Source: Gemmatimonadales bacterium (GTDB taxonomy: Bacteria; Krumholzibacteriota; Krumholzibacteriia; LZORAL124-64-63). Taken from it: 64,000 nucleotides of DNA. The stretch spans positions 1 to 64,000 of the forward strand of contig JAHOYV010000057.1 of assembly GCA_019038745.1 (NCBI GenBank), given 5' to 3'. A program made the translations under genes and the position numbers. Position 1 is the first letter of the stretch; each line of letters opens with the position of its first letter. Below are positions 17,367 through 26,765 of the stretch, piece by piece. A model generated the notes under the pieces. That model saw only the letters and a program-made list of their open reading frames with translations. It was not told where the DNA came from and ran no database searches.

Positions 17367-18713
17367 TCAATAGCTCAAAGAATAGCCTACGCCCAGACGG
17401 AAGCGGGTGTCCACGACTCTGGCTTGGGGATCAGCTTCATAAGCTTCATCCAGCTCTTCGGACGGAACGTATGGGAAAATATGATCCTGGATACTGACCA
17501 CCTTGCCCAACTCCAGGGAAGCCGAGAACATGCCCTTGCTGTATGGGATACCCACGCCTGCAGTAAAGAAGCTGCAGGAGGCGTCACGGTCCAGATAGCT
17601 GTTGGCATGGCGGAAACCAAAACGCATCGGGCTCCCGTTATAAAAAGTATGTTCCAGCCCGATCCGCACGTCTTTGGTATCCTGGAGATTCCTTGGATTA
17701 TCATAGCCGGGGAAGCGGCTGTCAGCCATCTCATCCCAGGGAATGTATTCCAGCTCCATGGTAAAGACCGTCTTAGGATCAGTTCGGGGTCGGAACGTCA
17801 GTCCACCCCGGAAAATGTTTGGATAGCGGAAATAAGTGTCAGACAGGGCGATACTCACGGATGTGAAAACACTGTCGGGATTCGCGAAATGCATCTCCCC
17901 ACTTGTGTCCCCTTCGGCCAGGAGCTGGCTCTCCCAGGCAAAACCGATCTCCATACGATTGTTCAAAGTACTCTTCAAACCCAGCGTGAAGTTCAAGCCC
18001 TCAAGGTCCATCTCTTCTTCGATGCGGTAGCTGCCATCCTCTTCCCAGTTGTCGCTTACAGAGGTGGTTTCCTTACGCTTGCCGAAAGCGTAATGGACTG
18101 TTGCTCCCAGGGAAAAACGCTCGTGCAGTTCCAGACCGGCTCCCATTGAAAGGTTCCGGAGGGTTCCGGACACTTCAAATTCCCGTTCCTCAATGAGAAC
18201 ATCCCGATCGCCTTCCGGGTAAAAAGCCGGGTTACGGACTTCCTCGTAAAAGTTGTACTGGAAAGGATTGCGGTCGGTCAGCGAGAGGCCCAGGGTAACC
18301 GGCATGCCCTCCGTATTCAACCTTTGGGCGAGGGCGAAGTTGGATTGCCAGTAGTGGAAGCGATTGCTGGCGATCGCCGCGTCTTCCACGAAACTGTCGA
18401 AGCTGTTGAACAGAGGGACGAAACGGTCCTCGTGTTCCTGGTCCAGGGAAAACCCCAGGTCGATGCGCACGCTCTCCTCGTCGGCCAGGAAGGCAGGGTT
18501 GAAGATGTTGGACATCCCCCCCCGGTACAGGGCCACCCCCGTGCCGCCCATGCTGTTGATCTCCGCGCTCCGCCAGGCCATCTGATCCCCGTAATCGTTC
18601 ATGATCTGGGGCACCGCGGCGGCCGGCTGAACGCCGGCCAACAGGAAGGCAACGGAAAGCAAGACCAGTCCGAATCTCGCCGCGCCTGGATTATTCTGCT
18701 TGCTAGTGATCAT
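17367..18713 (-). CDS. outer-membrane beta-barrel protein (UPF0164/OmpP1-like)
   Basis: A 448-residue outer-membrane protein of unknown function. The signal peptide ends after AAA near residue 34. The N-terminal hatch-like segment MGGTGVALYRGGMSNIFNPA (residues 55-75) resembles the start of FadL/PorV-type barrels, where an N-P-A motif is typical. Alternating amphipathic strands then run to the aromatic C-terminal residue (LGVGYSLSY). GTG at 18716 directly precedes the ATG at 18713; both follow GAGGAG. It lies between the HhH barrel gene and the nucleotidase, in the same direction. Confidence 0.82.
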   Translation of the reverse strand: MITSKQNNPGAARFGLVLLSVAFLLAGVQPAAAVPQIMNDYGDQMAWRSAEINSMGGTGVALYRGGMSNIFNPAFLADEESVRIDLGFSLDQEHEDRFVPLFNSFDSFVEDAAIASNRFHYWQSNFALAQRLNTEGMPVTLGLSLTDRNPFQYNFYEEVRNPAFYPEGDRDVLIEEREFEVSGTLRNLSMGAGLELHERFSLGATVHYAFGKRKETTSVSDNWEEDGSYRIEEEMDLEGLNFTLGLKSTLNNRMEIGFAWESQLLAEGDTSGEMHFANPDSVFTSVSIALSDTYFRYPNIFRGGLTFRPRTDPKTVFTMELEYIPWDEMADSRFPGYDNPRNLQDTKDVRIGLEHTFYNGSPMRFGFRHANSYLDRDASCSFFTAGVGIPYSKGMFSASLELGKVVSIQDHIFPYVPSEELDEAYEADPQARVVDTRFRLGVGYSLSY

Positions 18714-18746
18714 CACTCAAGTCTCCTCGGATCTATCAGAAAGTGA

Positions 18747-21359
18747 TCAGAACGTATAGTCCATCTGTAGACGAACAATCGTGTCATCCCCGGGCACATA
18801 CTGGGCGTCGGGGTTCTCCGCGTAATCGATGTTCAGGAAGGACCGGGAATCCACGTAGGTTTTGGGCATATTGTGGTCCCGGGTGACCTTCAGCTGGAAA
18901 AGCATCCGTTCCGAAACCCTGCTCTCTACCTTGAACCAGTTGCGGAAGCCGTTACCGTCCAGCAGAACGAACTCGTTGCCCTCGAAATTCCACATGAATC
19001 CATCATAGACCGAGGAGCCATAGGTCATTTTCAGACCGGGCGTCACCTGGTGTTCGTACCTAACCTCGAACGCGCTTGCCGGCATACCCGCGGAACCGAG
19101 GAGGGAGTAGTTGCCATCTAACGATGGATCCACCGGCGCTATCAACCTGGGCCGCGGTGGGAACATGACGTTGCTGGTCATGTAGGTGAACTGGAGCCGA
19201 TTGTAATTGCTCAGCATGGCAATCATCTGCCACCGCGTTTCCCAGTTGCGATACACCCTCACGTCGGTCGGATTGGCCTCCGAACGGCTACTGTAGCGGT
19301 GTCTTACTCGGAAACGCAGGTTGAAGATCGGCTGGTATTCGCCTTTGATGGTGTACCGCATCAAATCGGCGCCATCGGCCTTCCTTTTCCATTGGTCGAA
19401 GGCAAGCTGGCTGAGGATCAGACTGCGCGAAATGCGATATCGTGTCTCCAGGTAAAGGCCCTGCTCTGCCTTGGGCTGGGGAGTGGAGGTTTCCAGCCAG
19501 GTGTAGAGATCATCCTGCAGATAGTAGGGTGAGCTCAACAGGGTCATCTCATAGCGACTGTCGTTGCTGAAGGCCCGACTATAGGGATTGTCAAAACCTA
19601 CGTCGTAATCCCGCCAGATGGCCAACAGGTGCATGTTCTCCCACTGGCTGTAGGCGTTGAGGATCAGGGCATCGGAATTGTCCGAAGACAGGAAGCTGTT
19701 CCGCGGGTCCTGCAGGAAGGCGTATTCACCCTGCAGAGATGTATTGCTGAATACCGCCTGGGCTTCGGCACCCACTACGCGGCGCCACTTGTATTCATCC
19801 TCGCCGTATATACTTGTATAGGCGTTGTTGATCTCGGAGTCGCGGGCTCCCAGGTTGTCTATTTCATCGGGATCTACCAACATCCCAATGTCGGCAACGA
19901 AACCTCGATCGTAGCGGGCTTCGTATCCGGTCAACCCCACGAAAGTTCCTGGAGCCAATTGGACCTTAATATTTCCGCCCAGAATATCCTCCTGGAAGGC
20001 GTCGCGACGCAAGCCGGTGGGAACCATGTCGGGAGTGTCGGAGTAGCCGATATTCACTTCCCGTTCCAAAAGCCATTCCGCTTCCGGCCGGGGATTCATC
20101 AGCACGTAACGGTTGATGGTTCCGTCGGGATTAAGGATTCCGTCCTTGCGGTCGCTGGACAGGAAGCCCGAAGCGTTGATTCGCCCCCAGGATCCTTCAG
20201 CAGCCACTCCCCGTAACGCAAATTCGTGGCTACGGCTGAGGTCACCGTGAACCCCCAGCAGGCGCTTGTTGAAGCCGAATCCCGTTTTGCGAAAGTGGAT
20301 GAAATCCGTGTTGTCCATTACCAGACCCAGCCCGTAAGCCACCCGGTAATTCCCCACATATAAGCCCTTCAGGCGCAAATCACCGAGCTGAATGTCGGAA
20401 ACACCTGCATAGAGCTTAAGAGTTTCGTCCACATCCTTCTCACCATATTCGCGGGCGGTCAGAACTCCCAGAACAACCGAGCGGTCGGCGATCCGGATCT
20501 TGTTGAACCAGCCGGGTTGGTAAAGTTGTTCCTCGGCCACAAAGAACCGGCCCCGCGGACGACCGCTGGCTGCCTTGCCCAATTCGTCGTCCGAACTTGA
20601 GAATGGGGATTCCGTGTACCGCGTCTGGGCATAGCCGGTAGCTCCATGTTTGCTCAAGATCTCCAATTCTTCGTCGCTGTAGACCACGAAATCCCTGAGA
20701 TTGCGATAGGCCCAGTACCGTAAGCCCTCGGAACGGCGCAACTGCCGCCCGGTCTCAAATGTGCCCAGGCGTTCTTTGGCCTTTAGGATGTTTGTGGCAT
20801 CCACCGGAGAGACGTTTTGGTACGACATCAGATCGTACAAATCCATGTCATTCACGTTCTCGGGGTTGCGCATCTTGTCCAGGTATTCATTGGCCAGCCC
20901 TTCGCTGGAACCTTCCTGGCCCAAGTATCTCTGCATCTGGCGATAACTGGCCGAAAGACGGGCCAGCGAAGCATCGGTCACCTCGGGGGGCATGGTTGAA
21001 ACAAGGGGTTTGAGCACGGCCAAAAGCTGGGGCGTCATTCCAGGAACGTCCATCAGCTCATAGACGTCACCAAAGTAGCGCACATAGTCCCGGAAATTTA
21101 CGATAGCCCGAGCAACTTCCTCGTCAATGGGCAGGCCTAAAACCGTTTCCAGGGATGCGCTGTTCAGATCCACCGGAGCATGGCTACCACCCACTTCAGC
21201 AGCCCAGGCACCGGTCGGTCCCGAAGACCCACCCGGCCAGGTTGTCCAGATCGTTCCGGTCGTAGTCGTCATAAAGATGACCAACAGGACCAGAATCATC
21301 CCGGACAGTGGGGCCCGGCGCAAGCGCCCTGCCCCACGGGAATTAAGGAGTGGTCTCAC
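18747..21359 (-). CDS. helix-hairpin-helix protein fused to a large outer-membrane beta-barrel
   Basis: An 870-residue protein with an unusual domain pair. After an uncleaved-looking or late signal segment (about residues 21-54) comes a ComEA-like helix-hairpin-helix region: VDLNSASLETVLGLP from residue 63 and a second hairpin FGDVYELMDVPGM. A linker then leads to a C-terminal region of many amphipathic strands that ends DTIVRLQMDYTF, with a terminal Phe typical of BAM substrates. GTG at 21359 overlaps the PorV-like stop (GTGA). HhH motifs bind DNA in a sequence-independent way, so a DNA-contacting outer-membrane pore is possible, but HhH pairs can also be structural. Function is unproven. 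Confidence 0.8.
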   Translation of the reverse strand: MRPLLNSRGAGRLRRAPLSGMILVLLVIFMTTTTGTIWTTWPGGSSGPTGAWAAEVGGSHAPVDLNSASLETVLGLPIDEEVARAIVNFRDYVRYFGDVYELMDVPGMTPQLLAVLKPLVSTMPPEVTDASLARLSASYRQMQRYLGQEGSSEGLANEYLDKMRNPENVNDMDLYDLMSYQNVSPVDATNILKAKERLGTFETGRQLRRSEGLRYWAYRNLRDFVVYSDEELEILSKHGATGYAQTRYTESPFSSSDDELGKAASGRPRGRFFVAEEQLYQPGWFNKIRIADRSVVLGVLTAREYGEKDVDETLKLYAGVSDIQLGDLRLKGLYVGNYRVAYGLGLVMDNTDFIHFRKTGFGFNKRLLGVHGDLSRSHEFALRGVAAEGSWGRINASGFLSSDRKDGILNPDGTINRYVLMNPRPEAEWLLEREVNIGYSDTPDMVPTGLRRDAFQEDILGGNIKVQLAPGTFVGLTGYEARYDRGFVADIGMLVDPDEIDNLGARDSEINNAYTSIYGEDEYKWRRVVGAEAQAVFSNTSLQGEYAFLQDPRNSFLSSDNSDALILNAYSQWENMHLLAIWRDYDVGFDNPYSRAFSNDSRYEMTLLSSPYYLQDDLYTWLETSTPQPKAEQGLYLETRYRISRSLILSQLAFDQWKRKADGADLMRYTIKGEYQPIFNLRFRVRHRYSSRSEANPTDVRVYRNWETRWQMIAMLSNYNRLQFTYMTSNVMFPPRPRLIAPVDPSLDGNYSLLGSAGMPASAFEVRYEHQVTPGLKMTYGSSVYDGFMWNFEGNEFVLLDGNGFRNWFKVESRVSERMLFQLKVTRDHNMPKTYVDSRSFLNIDYAENPDAQYVPGDDTIVRLQMDYTF

Positions 21360-22246
21360 GGCGCCTCACCGCCCCAGGCGAAGTTCAGCCCGAACTGGTG
21401 ATTACTCTCAAGAACCCCACCCCCGGTCGAGAACCCGTAATGCAGGGTAAAACCATCAAACGTGTAACCGAATCCTCCGGTCAGCCGGTTGGGATTGGTG
21501 GCAATGCCCGTCCGCAGCGCAAAACCATCTATGATGTAGAATTCGGTGCCGCCATGGTACTGGACTTCATTCCCCAGTTCGTTTTCGATCTCGAAGGTGG
21601 TGATCACTCCGTCGTAGGGTTCATAACTGACACCGCCGACCAGTCTTTGGGCGAGTTCTTCTTCATCGAAGCCGATGTTGGGATTGTTTATGTTCTTGAC
21701 CTGGAATCCCAGTTTGGTTCGCTTGTGAAGGGTCACGAGCATTCCGATGTCGACGCCGTAGGCCGTCGCGCTGCCGGGATCTTCCCCATCAATGGTTTCA
21801 CCCAGATCCACGTTGTAAATCCCCAACGACCAACCGAAATCGATCGAGGAATGCATGTCTTGGAACAGGTTCACTCCGTGGGCCAGGCTCAGCTGGGTTT
21901 CCTTGAGTAGATCCACGTCCTGGTACTCGACCTGGAAGCTGCTCAACCCGAAGCCGAAGTTGCCCCAGCGCGAGTGGATCGGCAGGGCGCCGCCCAGGTA
22001 ATAGAAGTCATTGAAACCCTGTCGGAAGGGCTGAACATATGCGGCCCCGAAGGATTTTTCACTAACCTCGGCCAGATAGGCGGGGTTAAGGAAGGCCGCC
22101 GCCTGGGCGTCGGGTACCGCAACTGCCGATTCTCCCATGGCCCGGGACCTGGGACTAATTACGGTGTCTTCGAAATAAGCTTGTGCGAGGCCGGCCGAAA
22201 GGCCGAGCGCCGCCAGAACAAGAAGTATCGTCAATTTCCGGAACAT
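21356..22246 (-). CDS. PorV/PorQ-type (UPF0164) outer-membrane protein
   Basis: A 296-residue barrel. The signal peptide ends at AQA-Y near residue 23. The family hallmark near the N-terminus is clear: SPRSRAMGESAVAVPDAQAA then FLNPAYLA. Similar proteins in FCB bacteria shuttle or anchor secreted proteins with C-terminal sorting domains. Here the gene directly follows one such secreted protein (22259-26518) with a 12-bp gap, which supports a functional link. ATG at 22246 follows AGAGAGGGTGAG. Whether it serves a type IX-like secretion system cannot be told from this window. Confidence 0.85.
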   Translation of the reverse strand: MFRKLTILLVLAALGLSAGLAQAYFEDTVISPRSRAMGESAVAVPDAQAAAFLNPAYLAEVSEKSFGAAYVQPFRQGFNDFYYLGGALPIHSRWGNFGFGLSSFQVEYQDVDLLKETQLSLAHGVNLFQDMHSSIDFGWSLGIYNVDLGETIDGEDPGSATAYGVDIGMLVTLHKRTKLGFQVKNINNPNIGFDEEELAQRLVGGVSYEPYDGVITTFEIENELGNEVQYHGGTEFYIIDGFALRTGIATNPNRLTGGFGYTFDGFTLHYGFSTGGGVLESNHQFGLNFAWGGEAP

Positions 22247-22258
22247 CGCTCACCCTCT

Positions 22259-25200
22259 CTACTTGTTAAGCCGACTGGCTACTACCACCGGCATTACCTT
22301 TGTTTCCTCGGTGCCCGTCTCGTTATCCACTATCGAGAAATGGGCTAAATACAGGCCAGCCCGGACCAGCTCGTAGGTATCGTTTCGCCCATCCCAGGCG
22401 ACATTCTTGTAAATGCCTTCCAGGAGGCCGTCGAAGCGGCTGTCGAATAGGGTTCGGACCAGACGGCCTTCTCGGTCGAAGATCCGCAGCCGGAACTCGA
22501 AATTTTCAGACGAGATCTTGAACTTGAAGTTGAATTCCCCGCCCTCTCTTGGAATGAACGTGGCGGCCTTGGCCTCCAGGGTAAACAGTTGGGCCTCTTC
22601 GGGCTCAATCTCACCCTCACCACCAACAGTGTCACCCAAGGCATATACGCCGGGGGTGAATGGACCCGAGGCGAATGTTACAGTGAGGTCTTCACTGGTC
22701 TCGTCCCGGCCATCAACGCCGTTGCTGCCCGTGGCGATTTGATCACCTTCATCGTGTGCGATGCGGTGGTAAGAAGCCGAACCGTCTTCGACCAGATCCT
22801 GGAACCAGCTTTGGTCCTCAATAGCCGTGTCAGGCAGATACGTTGATCCACCCATCGTCACATCGGTTTTGTCGAAGCCCTGGGAGAAGTCCATGTCACC
22901 ATTAATACTGATCTTGGAACCACCGAACAGGAAGAAGTCGATATCCGTTACCAGGTCGTCGCCTTCGGACCAGTGATAAAGAATAACCGGCTCACCGTAG
23001 TGCTCTTCCAATTCTGGAATGCCTCTCGGCAAATCATCAGAACCCGCGCTCAAATTGGTGGAATCATGGATGCTGTTGGCATCGTCTAGAGGCCCAAACA
23101 AAGGCACCATGTCTGGAATATCATCCGATTCGTCCCCGTCTTCGTATAGTTCCAGGTCAGGTTGCGCTTCGAACACGGAGAAAAACCCGTCGCTCCCTCC
23201 GATGGAGATCACGATCGTACCGTGGGCATCGATCGTGTAGCCGGCGGGGAAGCGAGCATGGAAATCACTGTAGTTGCCGCCGCCCACCGCATCGTAGTCA
23301 TGAGGAGGGCCTAGAGCCACGCCGTAATAAAACTGATTAGCACCGTACAAATAGTTAATTGCATCGGTTATATAGTAGTCACTGAGATCAACCGCTTGAT
23401 CGTTCGGGTTGTGAATCTCAATAAACTCCATGGCAATCTGTTCCATGCCCGTGAAAGGATGGATATTGTCCCCGGAGCTGACTTCGGTGATCAGAAGTTT
23501 TTCCGCCTCATGAGACACCACGCTGCCGCCCAGTTCATAAATGCCAGGTGTGAATGCGCCCGAGGCGAACGTGACAGCAAAGTCCTCGCTGGTCTCGTCC
23601 CGGCCATCGACGCCGTTACTGCCGGTAGCGGTTTGGTCGCCTTCGTCGTGTGCGATGCGGTGGTAGGAGACCGAGCCGTCGGTGACCAGATCCAGGAACC
23701 AGCTTTGGCCATCAATGGCCGTGTCCGGCAAGTAAGTTGATCCGCCGATTGCCACGTCGGTCTTGTCGAATCCCTGGGAGAAATCCATGTCACCGTTGAC
23801 GATACTGACCTTGGAATCTCCGAAAAGGAAGAAGTCGATATCTGTGACCAGATCATCCCCCTCGTTCCAGTGGTAGAGAATAACCGGCTCACCGTAGTGT
23901 TCTTCCAATTCTGGAATACCCCTCGCCAACTCATCATCGCCGGCGCTCAAGTTGGTGGAATCATGGATGCTGTTGGCATCGTCCAGCGGTCCAAACAAAG
24001 GCACCATATCCGGCACAGCATCCGCCTCGGCCCCATCTTCGTAAAGTTCCAGGTCGGGTAATTCACTGAATACAGACTCGAATCCGTCGCTCCCTCCGAT
24101 GGAAATCACAATCGTACCGTGGGCATCGATCGTATAGCCGGCCGGGAAGCGAGCATGGAAATCGCTGTAGTTGCCGCCACCTACCGCATCGTAGGAATGA
24201 GGAGGACCCAAGGCTACTCTGTAGTAAATCTGATTGGAACCGTACAAGTAGTTGATGGCATCGGTGATGTAGTAGTCACTGAGATCAACTGCCTGGTCGT
24301 TCGGATTGTGGATCTCAATGAACTCCATCGCGATCTGTTCCATACCAGTAAACGGATGGATGTTCTGCCCGGAACTGACCTCGGTGATCAACAGCTTCAT
24401 TGCTCCTTCACCGGTGCCACCTCCTCCACCGCCGCCACCTTCTTCAAGGGTACCGGGGGTGGCTATCGCCGAAGAGAAGTTGGCCGAGAAATTCTCACTG
24501 GTCTCGTCCCGTCCACCAACACCGTTGCCACCTGTAGCGGTTTGGCCTGTCTCTTCAAAATCGGTGCGAGTGTAGGAGTAGGCCGGACTCGTAATGACCG
24601 TAGTGAACCATACCTGGGAGGCGACTGCCGTGTCGGGCAGATAAGTGGATCCTACGATCGTCTGTCCGGTCTTGTCAAAGCCCTGGGAGAAGTCCAGCTC
24701 ACCGATAACACTGGTTTTAGAATCACCGAACAGAAAGAAGTCGATATCCGTAACCAAGTCAGCGCCTTCAGTCCAGTGATAAAGAATAACCGGCTCACCG
24801 TAGTGTTCTTCCAACTCGGGAACGCCTTCCGGCATGCCCTGAGAGTCGGCATCCCTGCCATCCGTGAAGATACTGTCCCCACCCTCCCCATTCTGAAAGA
24901 CCGGCAACATATCCGGGATATCATCTGCAGTGGCTCCATCTTCATAAAGTTCCAGGTCAGGCTGGATGTCATAAACATCGAAGAACCAACCGCTACCCGC
25001 GATGGAGATTGTAATCGTTTCGTCCGCACCGATCGTAAACCCGGCAGGAAAACGAGCGTGGAAGTCGTTGTAGTCGCCGCCGCCAAGGTTGTCTTCGGTC
25101 GCACCCAGAGGGATGTTCCAATAGAATTGATCGGCACCGTATATGTAGTTGATGGCATCGGTCAGGTAGTAGTCGCTGAGGTCCACCTCGTAGAGATTGG

Positions 25201-26518
25201 GATTATGGATTTCGATGAACTCGGCCGCAAGATCCGCCATCCCGGAAAATCCATTTCCATCAGAGCTGTAGAAGTTGGGACCAGCATTGACCTCGGTGAT
25301 CAGCAACTTCTCGGCCCCTTCACCTACGACAGGAGAAGAACCTACCGTGAAGGAGTTGAAATATATGGGAGCCGATACCGGGTAGACAGCAATCCCACCA
25401 TCCAAATTAACCGCCTCGCAGTACCAGTTGATCACTACACCCTCAGCCTGCTGGAGGATTTCGGCTGTCCAGATTCCGCCGCCGGAATCGGTGCCAGTCA
25501 GTGGAGTCTGATCCACGCCATCGATGCTGAAGGGAAAAGTGACACCCGTTACCTCACTATAGGAATCGAGAGTCATGGAAACCGTTGTGGCCGAGCCGGC
25601 GTTCGGATTGGCCGGATTAGTCTCGGGTACGGAGAGAACAGGCGCCGAAGGGGCAGCAAGAGCCCCTGCAGGAGCCGTTTCCAGGAAATCGGACACGGTT
25701 GCAAAAGTAGCGGACAGAATCTCGCCCATCTCGTCGTGATCGGTTATACCGTTGCCATCTGCGCCATCGGTTTCCCCGGCGCCCTCGTCATCGTCCAGCC
25801 GCCGCAAGCCATCTCCGGCCGAAAGCCCGGTCGCGGCAGGGATCTGGTTGGCAGGAATGGTGTCGTTCCGGTAATCGGAACTTCCCACCGTCACTCCGCT
25901 TTTGTCGACACGGAAGCTTTCATTCGTGCCCCAGGTCACGTAATCGATGTCCTTGACCAAGTCACCCGTACCGTCCCACGTATAGAGAATCAGGCTCTCA
26001 ACCCCGAAATCGAGGCTTGGGTCAGCACTGATGGAGCCGGGAAAGGCCGCCACAAGATCGGGCACCTCATCGGGAGATGAGGCGTCCTCAAGCAGTTCGA
26101 AATCCGGCAGCCGGCCGTAATCGGTCACATAATTGTCGCTACCATTGATAGCTATGACAACAGTGTCGCCGGCAACAATCGAGTAGCCGGCCGGGAACCG
26201 GATGTGGAAATCCTCGCTGGCCGTGCCCCCGGGATTATACACGCCCGGATCCGCCAACGTGATGTTGTAGTAGACGGAATTGGGAGACAAGGTGGCATCC
26301 GTCAAATAGACGTCATCCATCGGCTTATCCAAGCCTGTAGGATTAACAATCTTGATACATTGACTAACCGTCCCACTCCGTGAATCCGGCCAAAAAATCT
26401 CGGAAATAAGCAAGTGATTGGCGGTCTCTGCGGTCGCCAGGGGAACCAGCCCCCCTATGAGCAACACTACGGTAAGCCAACCAAACACCGAGGGTGCTAA
26501 CCTACAATTACAGGACAT
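22259..26518 (-). CDS. giant secreted protein with four lamin-tail-like repeats and a FlgD-type Ig C-terminus
   Basis: A 1419-residue surface or secreted protein. The signal peptide ends around residue 31 (LATAETA). Four lamin-tail-like domains begin with LLISE or LLITEV at about residues 36, 403, 706 and 1006, each with an EFIEIHNPN-type strand and a DYYITDAINY-type strand. The second to fourth units are much alike and recur at 906 and 897 bp in the DNA. An eight-glycine linker precedes the third. The last 90 residues form a FlgD-like Ig domain (FRLRIFDREGRLVRTL, VAWDGRND, GLYLAHF), as found at the C-termini of sorted proteins in FCB bacteria. ATG at 26518 follows AAGGGAG; TTG at 26521 is adjacent. 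Role unknown; lamin-tail domains often accompany secreted nucleases or adhesins. Confidence 0.85.
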   Translation of the reverse strand: MSCNCRLAPSVFGWLTVVLLIGGLVPLATAETANHLLISEIFWPDSRSGTVSQCIKIVNPTGLDKPMDDVYLTDATLSPNSVYYNITLADPGVYNPGGTASEDFHIRFPAGYSIVAGDTVVIAINGSDNYVTDYGRLPDFELLEDASSPDEVPDLVAAFPGSISADPSLDFGVESLILYTWDGTGDLVKDIDYVTWGTNESFRVDKSGVTVGSSDYRNDTIPANQIPAATGLSAGDGLRRLDDDEGAGETDGADGNGITDHDEMGEILSATFATVSDFLETAPAGALAAPSAPVLSVPETNPANPNAGSATTVSMTLDSYSEVTGVTFPFSIDGVDQTPLTGTDSGGGIWTAEILQQAEGVVINWYCEAVNLDGGIAVYPVSAPIYFNSFTVGSSPVVGEGAEKLLITEVNAGPNFYSSDGNGFSGMADLAAEFIEIHNPNLYEVDLSDYYLTDAINYIYGADQFYWNIPLGATEDNLGGGDYNDFHARFPAGFTIGADETITISIAGSGWFFDVYDIQPDLELYEDGATADDIPDMLPVFQNGEGGDSIFTDGRDADSQGMPEGVPELEEHYGEPVILYHWTEGADLVTDIDFFLFGDSKTSVIGELDFSQGFDKTGQTIVGSTYLPDTAVASQVWFTTVITSPAYSYTRTDFEETGQTATGGNGVGGRDETSENFSANFSSAIATPGTLEEGGGGGGGGTGEGAMKLLITEVSSGQNIHPFTGMEQIAMEFIEIHNPNDQAVDLSDYYITDAINYLYGSNQIYYRVALGPPHSYDAVGGGNYSDFHARFPAGYTIDAHGTIVISIGGSDGFESVFSELPDLELYEDGAEADAVPDMVPLFGPLDDANSIHDSTNLSAGDDELARGIPELEEHYGEPVILYHWNEGDDLVTDIDFFLFGDSKVSIVNGDMDFSQGFDKTDVAIGGSTYLPDTAIDGQSWFLDLVTDGSVSYHRIAHDEGDQTATGSNGVDGRDETSEDFAVTFASGAFTPGIYELGGSVVSHEAEKLLITEVSSGDNIHPFTGMEQIAMEFIEIHNPNDQAVDLSDYYITDAINYLYGANQFYYGVALGPPHDYDAVGGGNYSDFHARFPAGYTIDAHGTIVISIGGSDGFFSVFEAQPDLELYEDGDESDDIPDMVPLFGPLDDANSIHDSTNLSAGSDDLPRGIPELEEHYGEPVILYHWSEGDDLVTDIDFFLFGGSKISINGDMDFSQGFDKTDVTMGGSTYLPDTAIEDQSWFQDLVEDGSASYHRIAHDEGDQIATGSNGVDGRDETSEDLTVTFASGPFTPGVYALGDTVGGEGEIEPEEAQLFTLEAKAATFIPREGGEFNFKFKISSENFEFRLRIFDREGRLVRTLFDSRFDGLLEGIYKNVAWDGRNDTYELVRAGLYLAHFSIVDNETGTEETKVMPVVVASRLNK
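22620..25320 (-). repeat. three tandem approximately 900-bp coding repeats
   Basis: The stretch GAATAACCGG recurs at 22981, 23878 and 24784, giving periods of 897 and 906 bp, both multiples of three. The two units nearest the 3' end of the gene are close to identical over long stretches; the third is more diverged. They code for lamin-tail units two to four. Confidence 0.85.
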
Positions 26519-26661
26519 CAAGACTTTCTCCCTTCAAGGGATCATAGCTCGGGCTTTCATGAATCCAGGTCATGAATAATCCGGCGTTGGTGGGAAACCG
26601 GATCATATCCGGGCGGATCCTGATCCTCGTATCCAAACCATCAGAACTTCTGGGGTCAGGC

Positions 26662-26690
26662 AGAATAACCCAACCCGTGTGATCCGGCAA
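26662..26690 (-). promoter_or_regulatory. candidate promoter of the surface-protein operon
   Basis: TTGCCG (plus positions 26685-26690) and TATTCT (26662-26667) with a 17-bp spacer, each matching the sigma-70 consensus at 4 of 6 bases. It would give a leader of about 140 nt before the ATG at 26518. The remaining sequence between 26519 and 26765 shows no gene. Confidence 0.45.
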
Positions 26691-26765
26691 GTATGCAAAT
26701 ACAACTTTCCAAAAGCAAATCCGAGACGTGTCCCGGTTTCGTGGAATGAAGTGAAAAACAGGGGG

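Noticed and set aside
24119-26080. A 653-codon open frame antisense to the lamin-tail gene
   Set aside because: It mirrors a repetitive GC-biased gene, reads as shifted repeats of the minus-strand code and has no ribosome binding site; the minus-strand protein has clear domains and a signal peptide.
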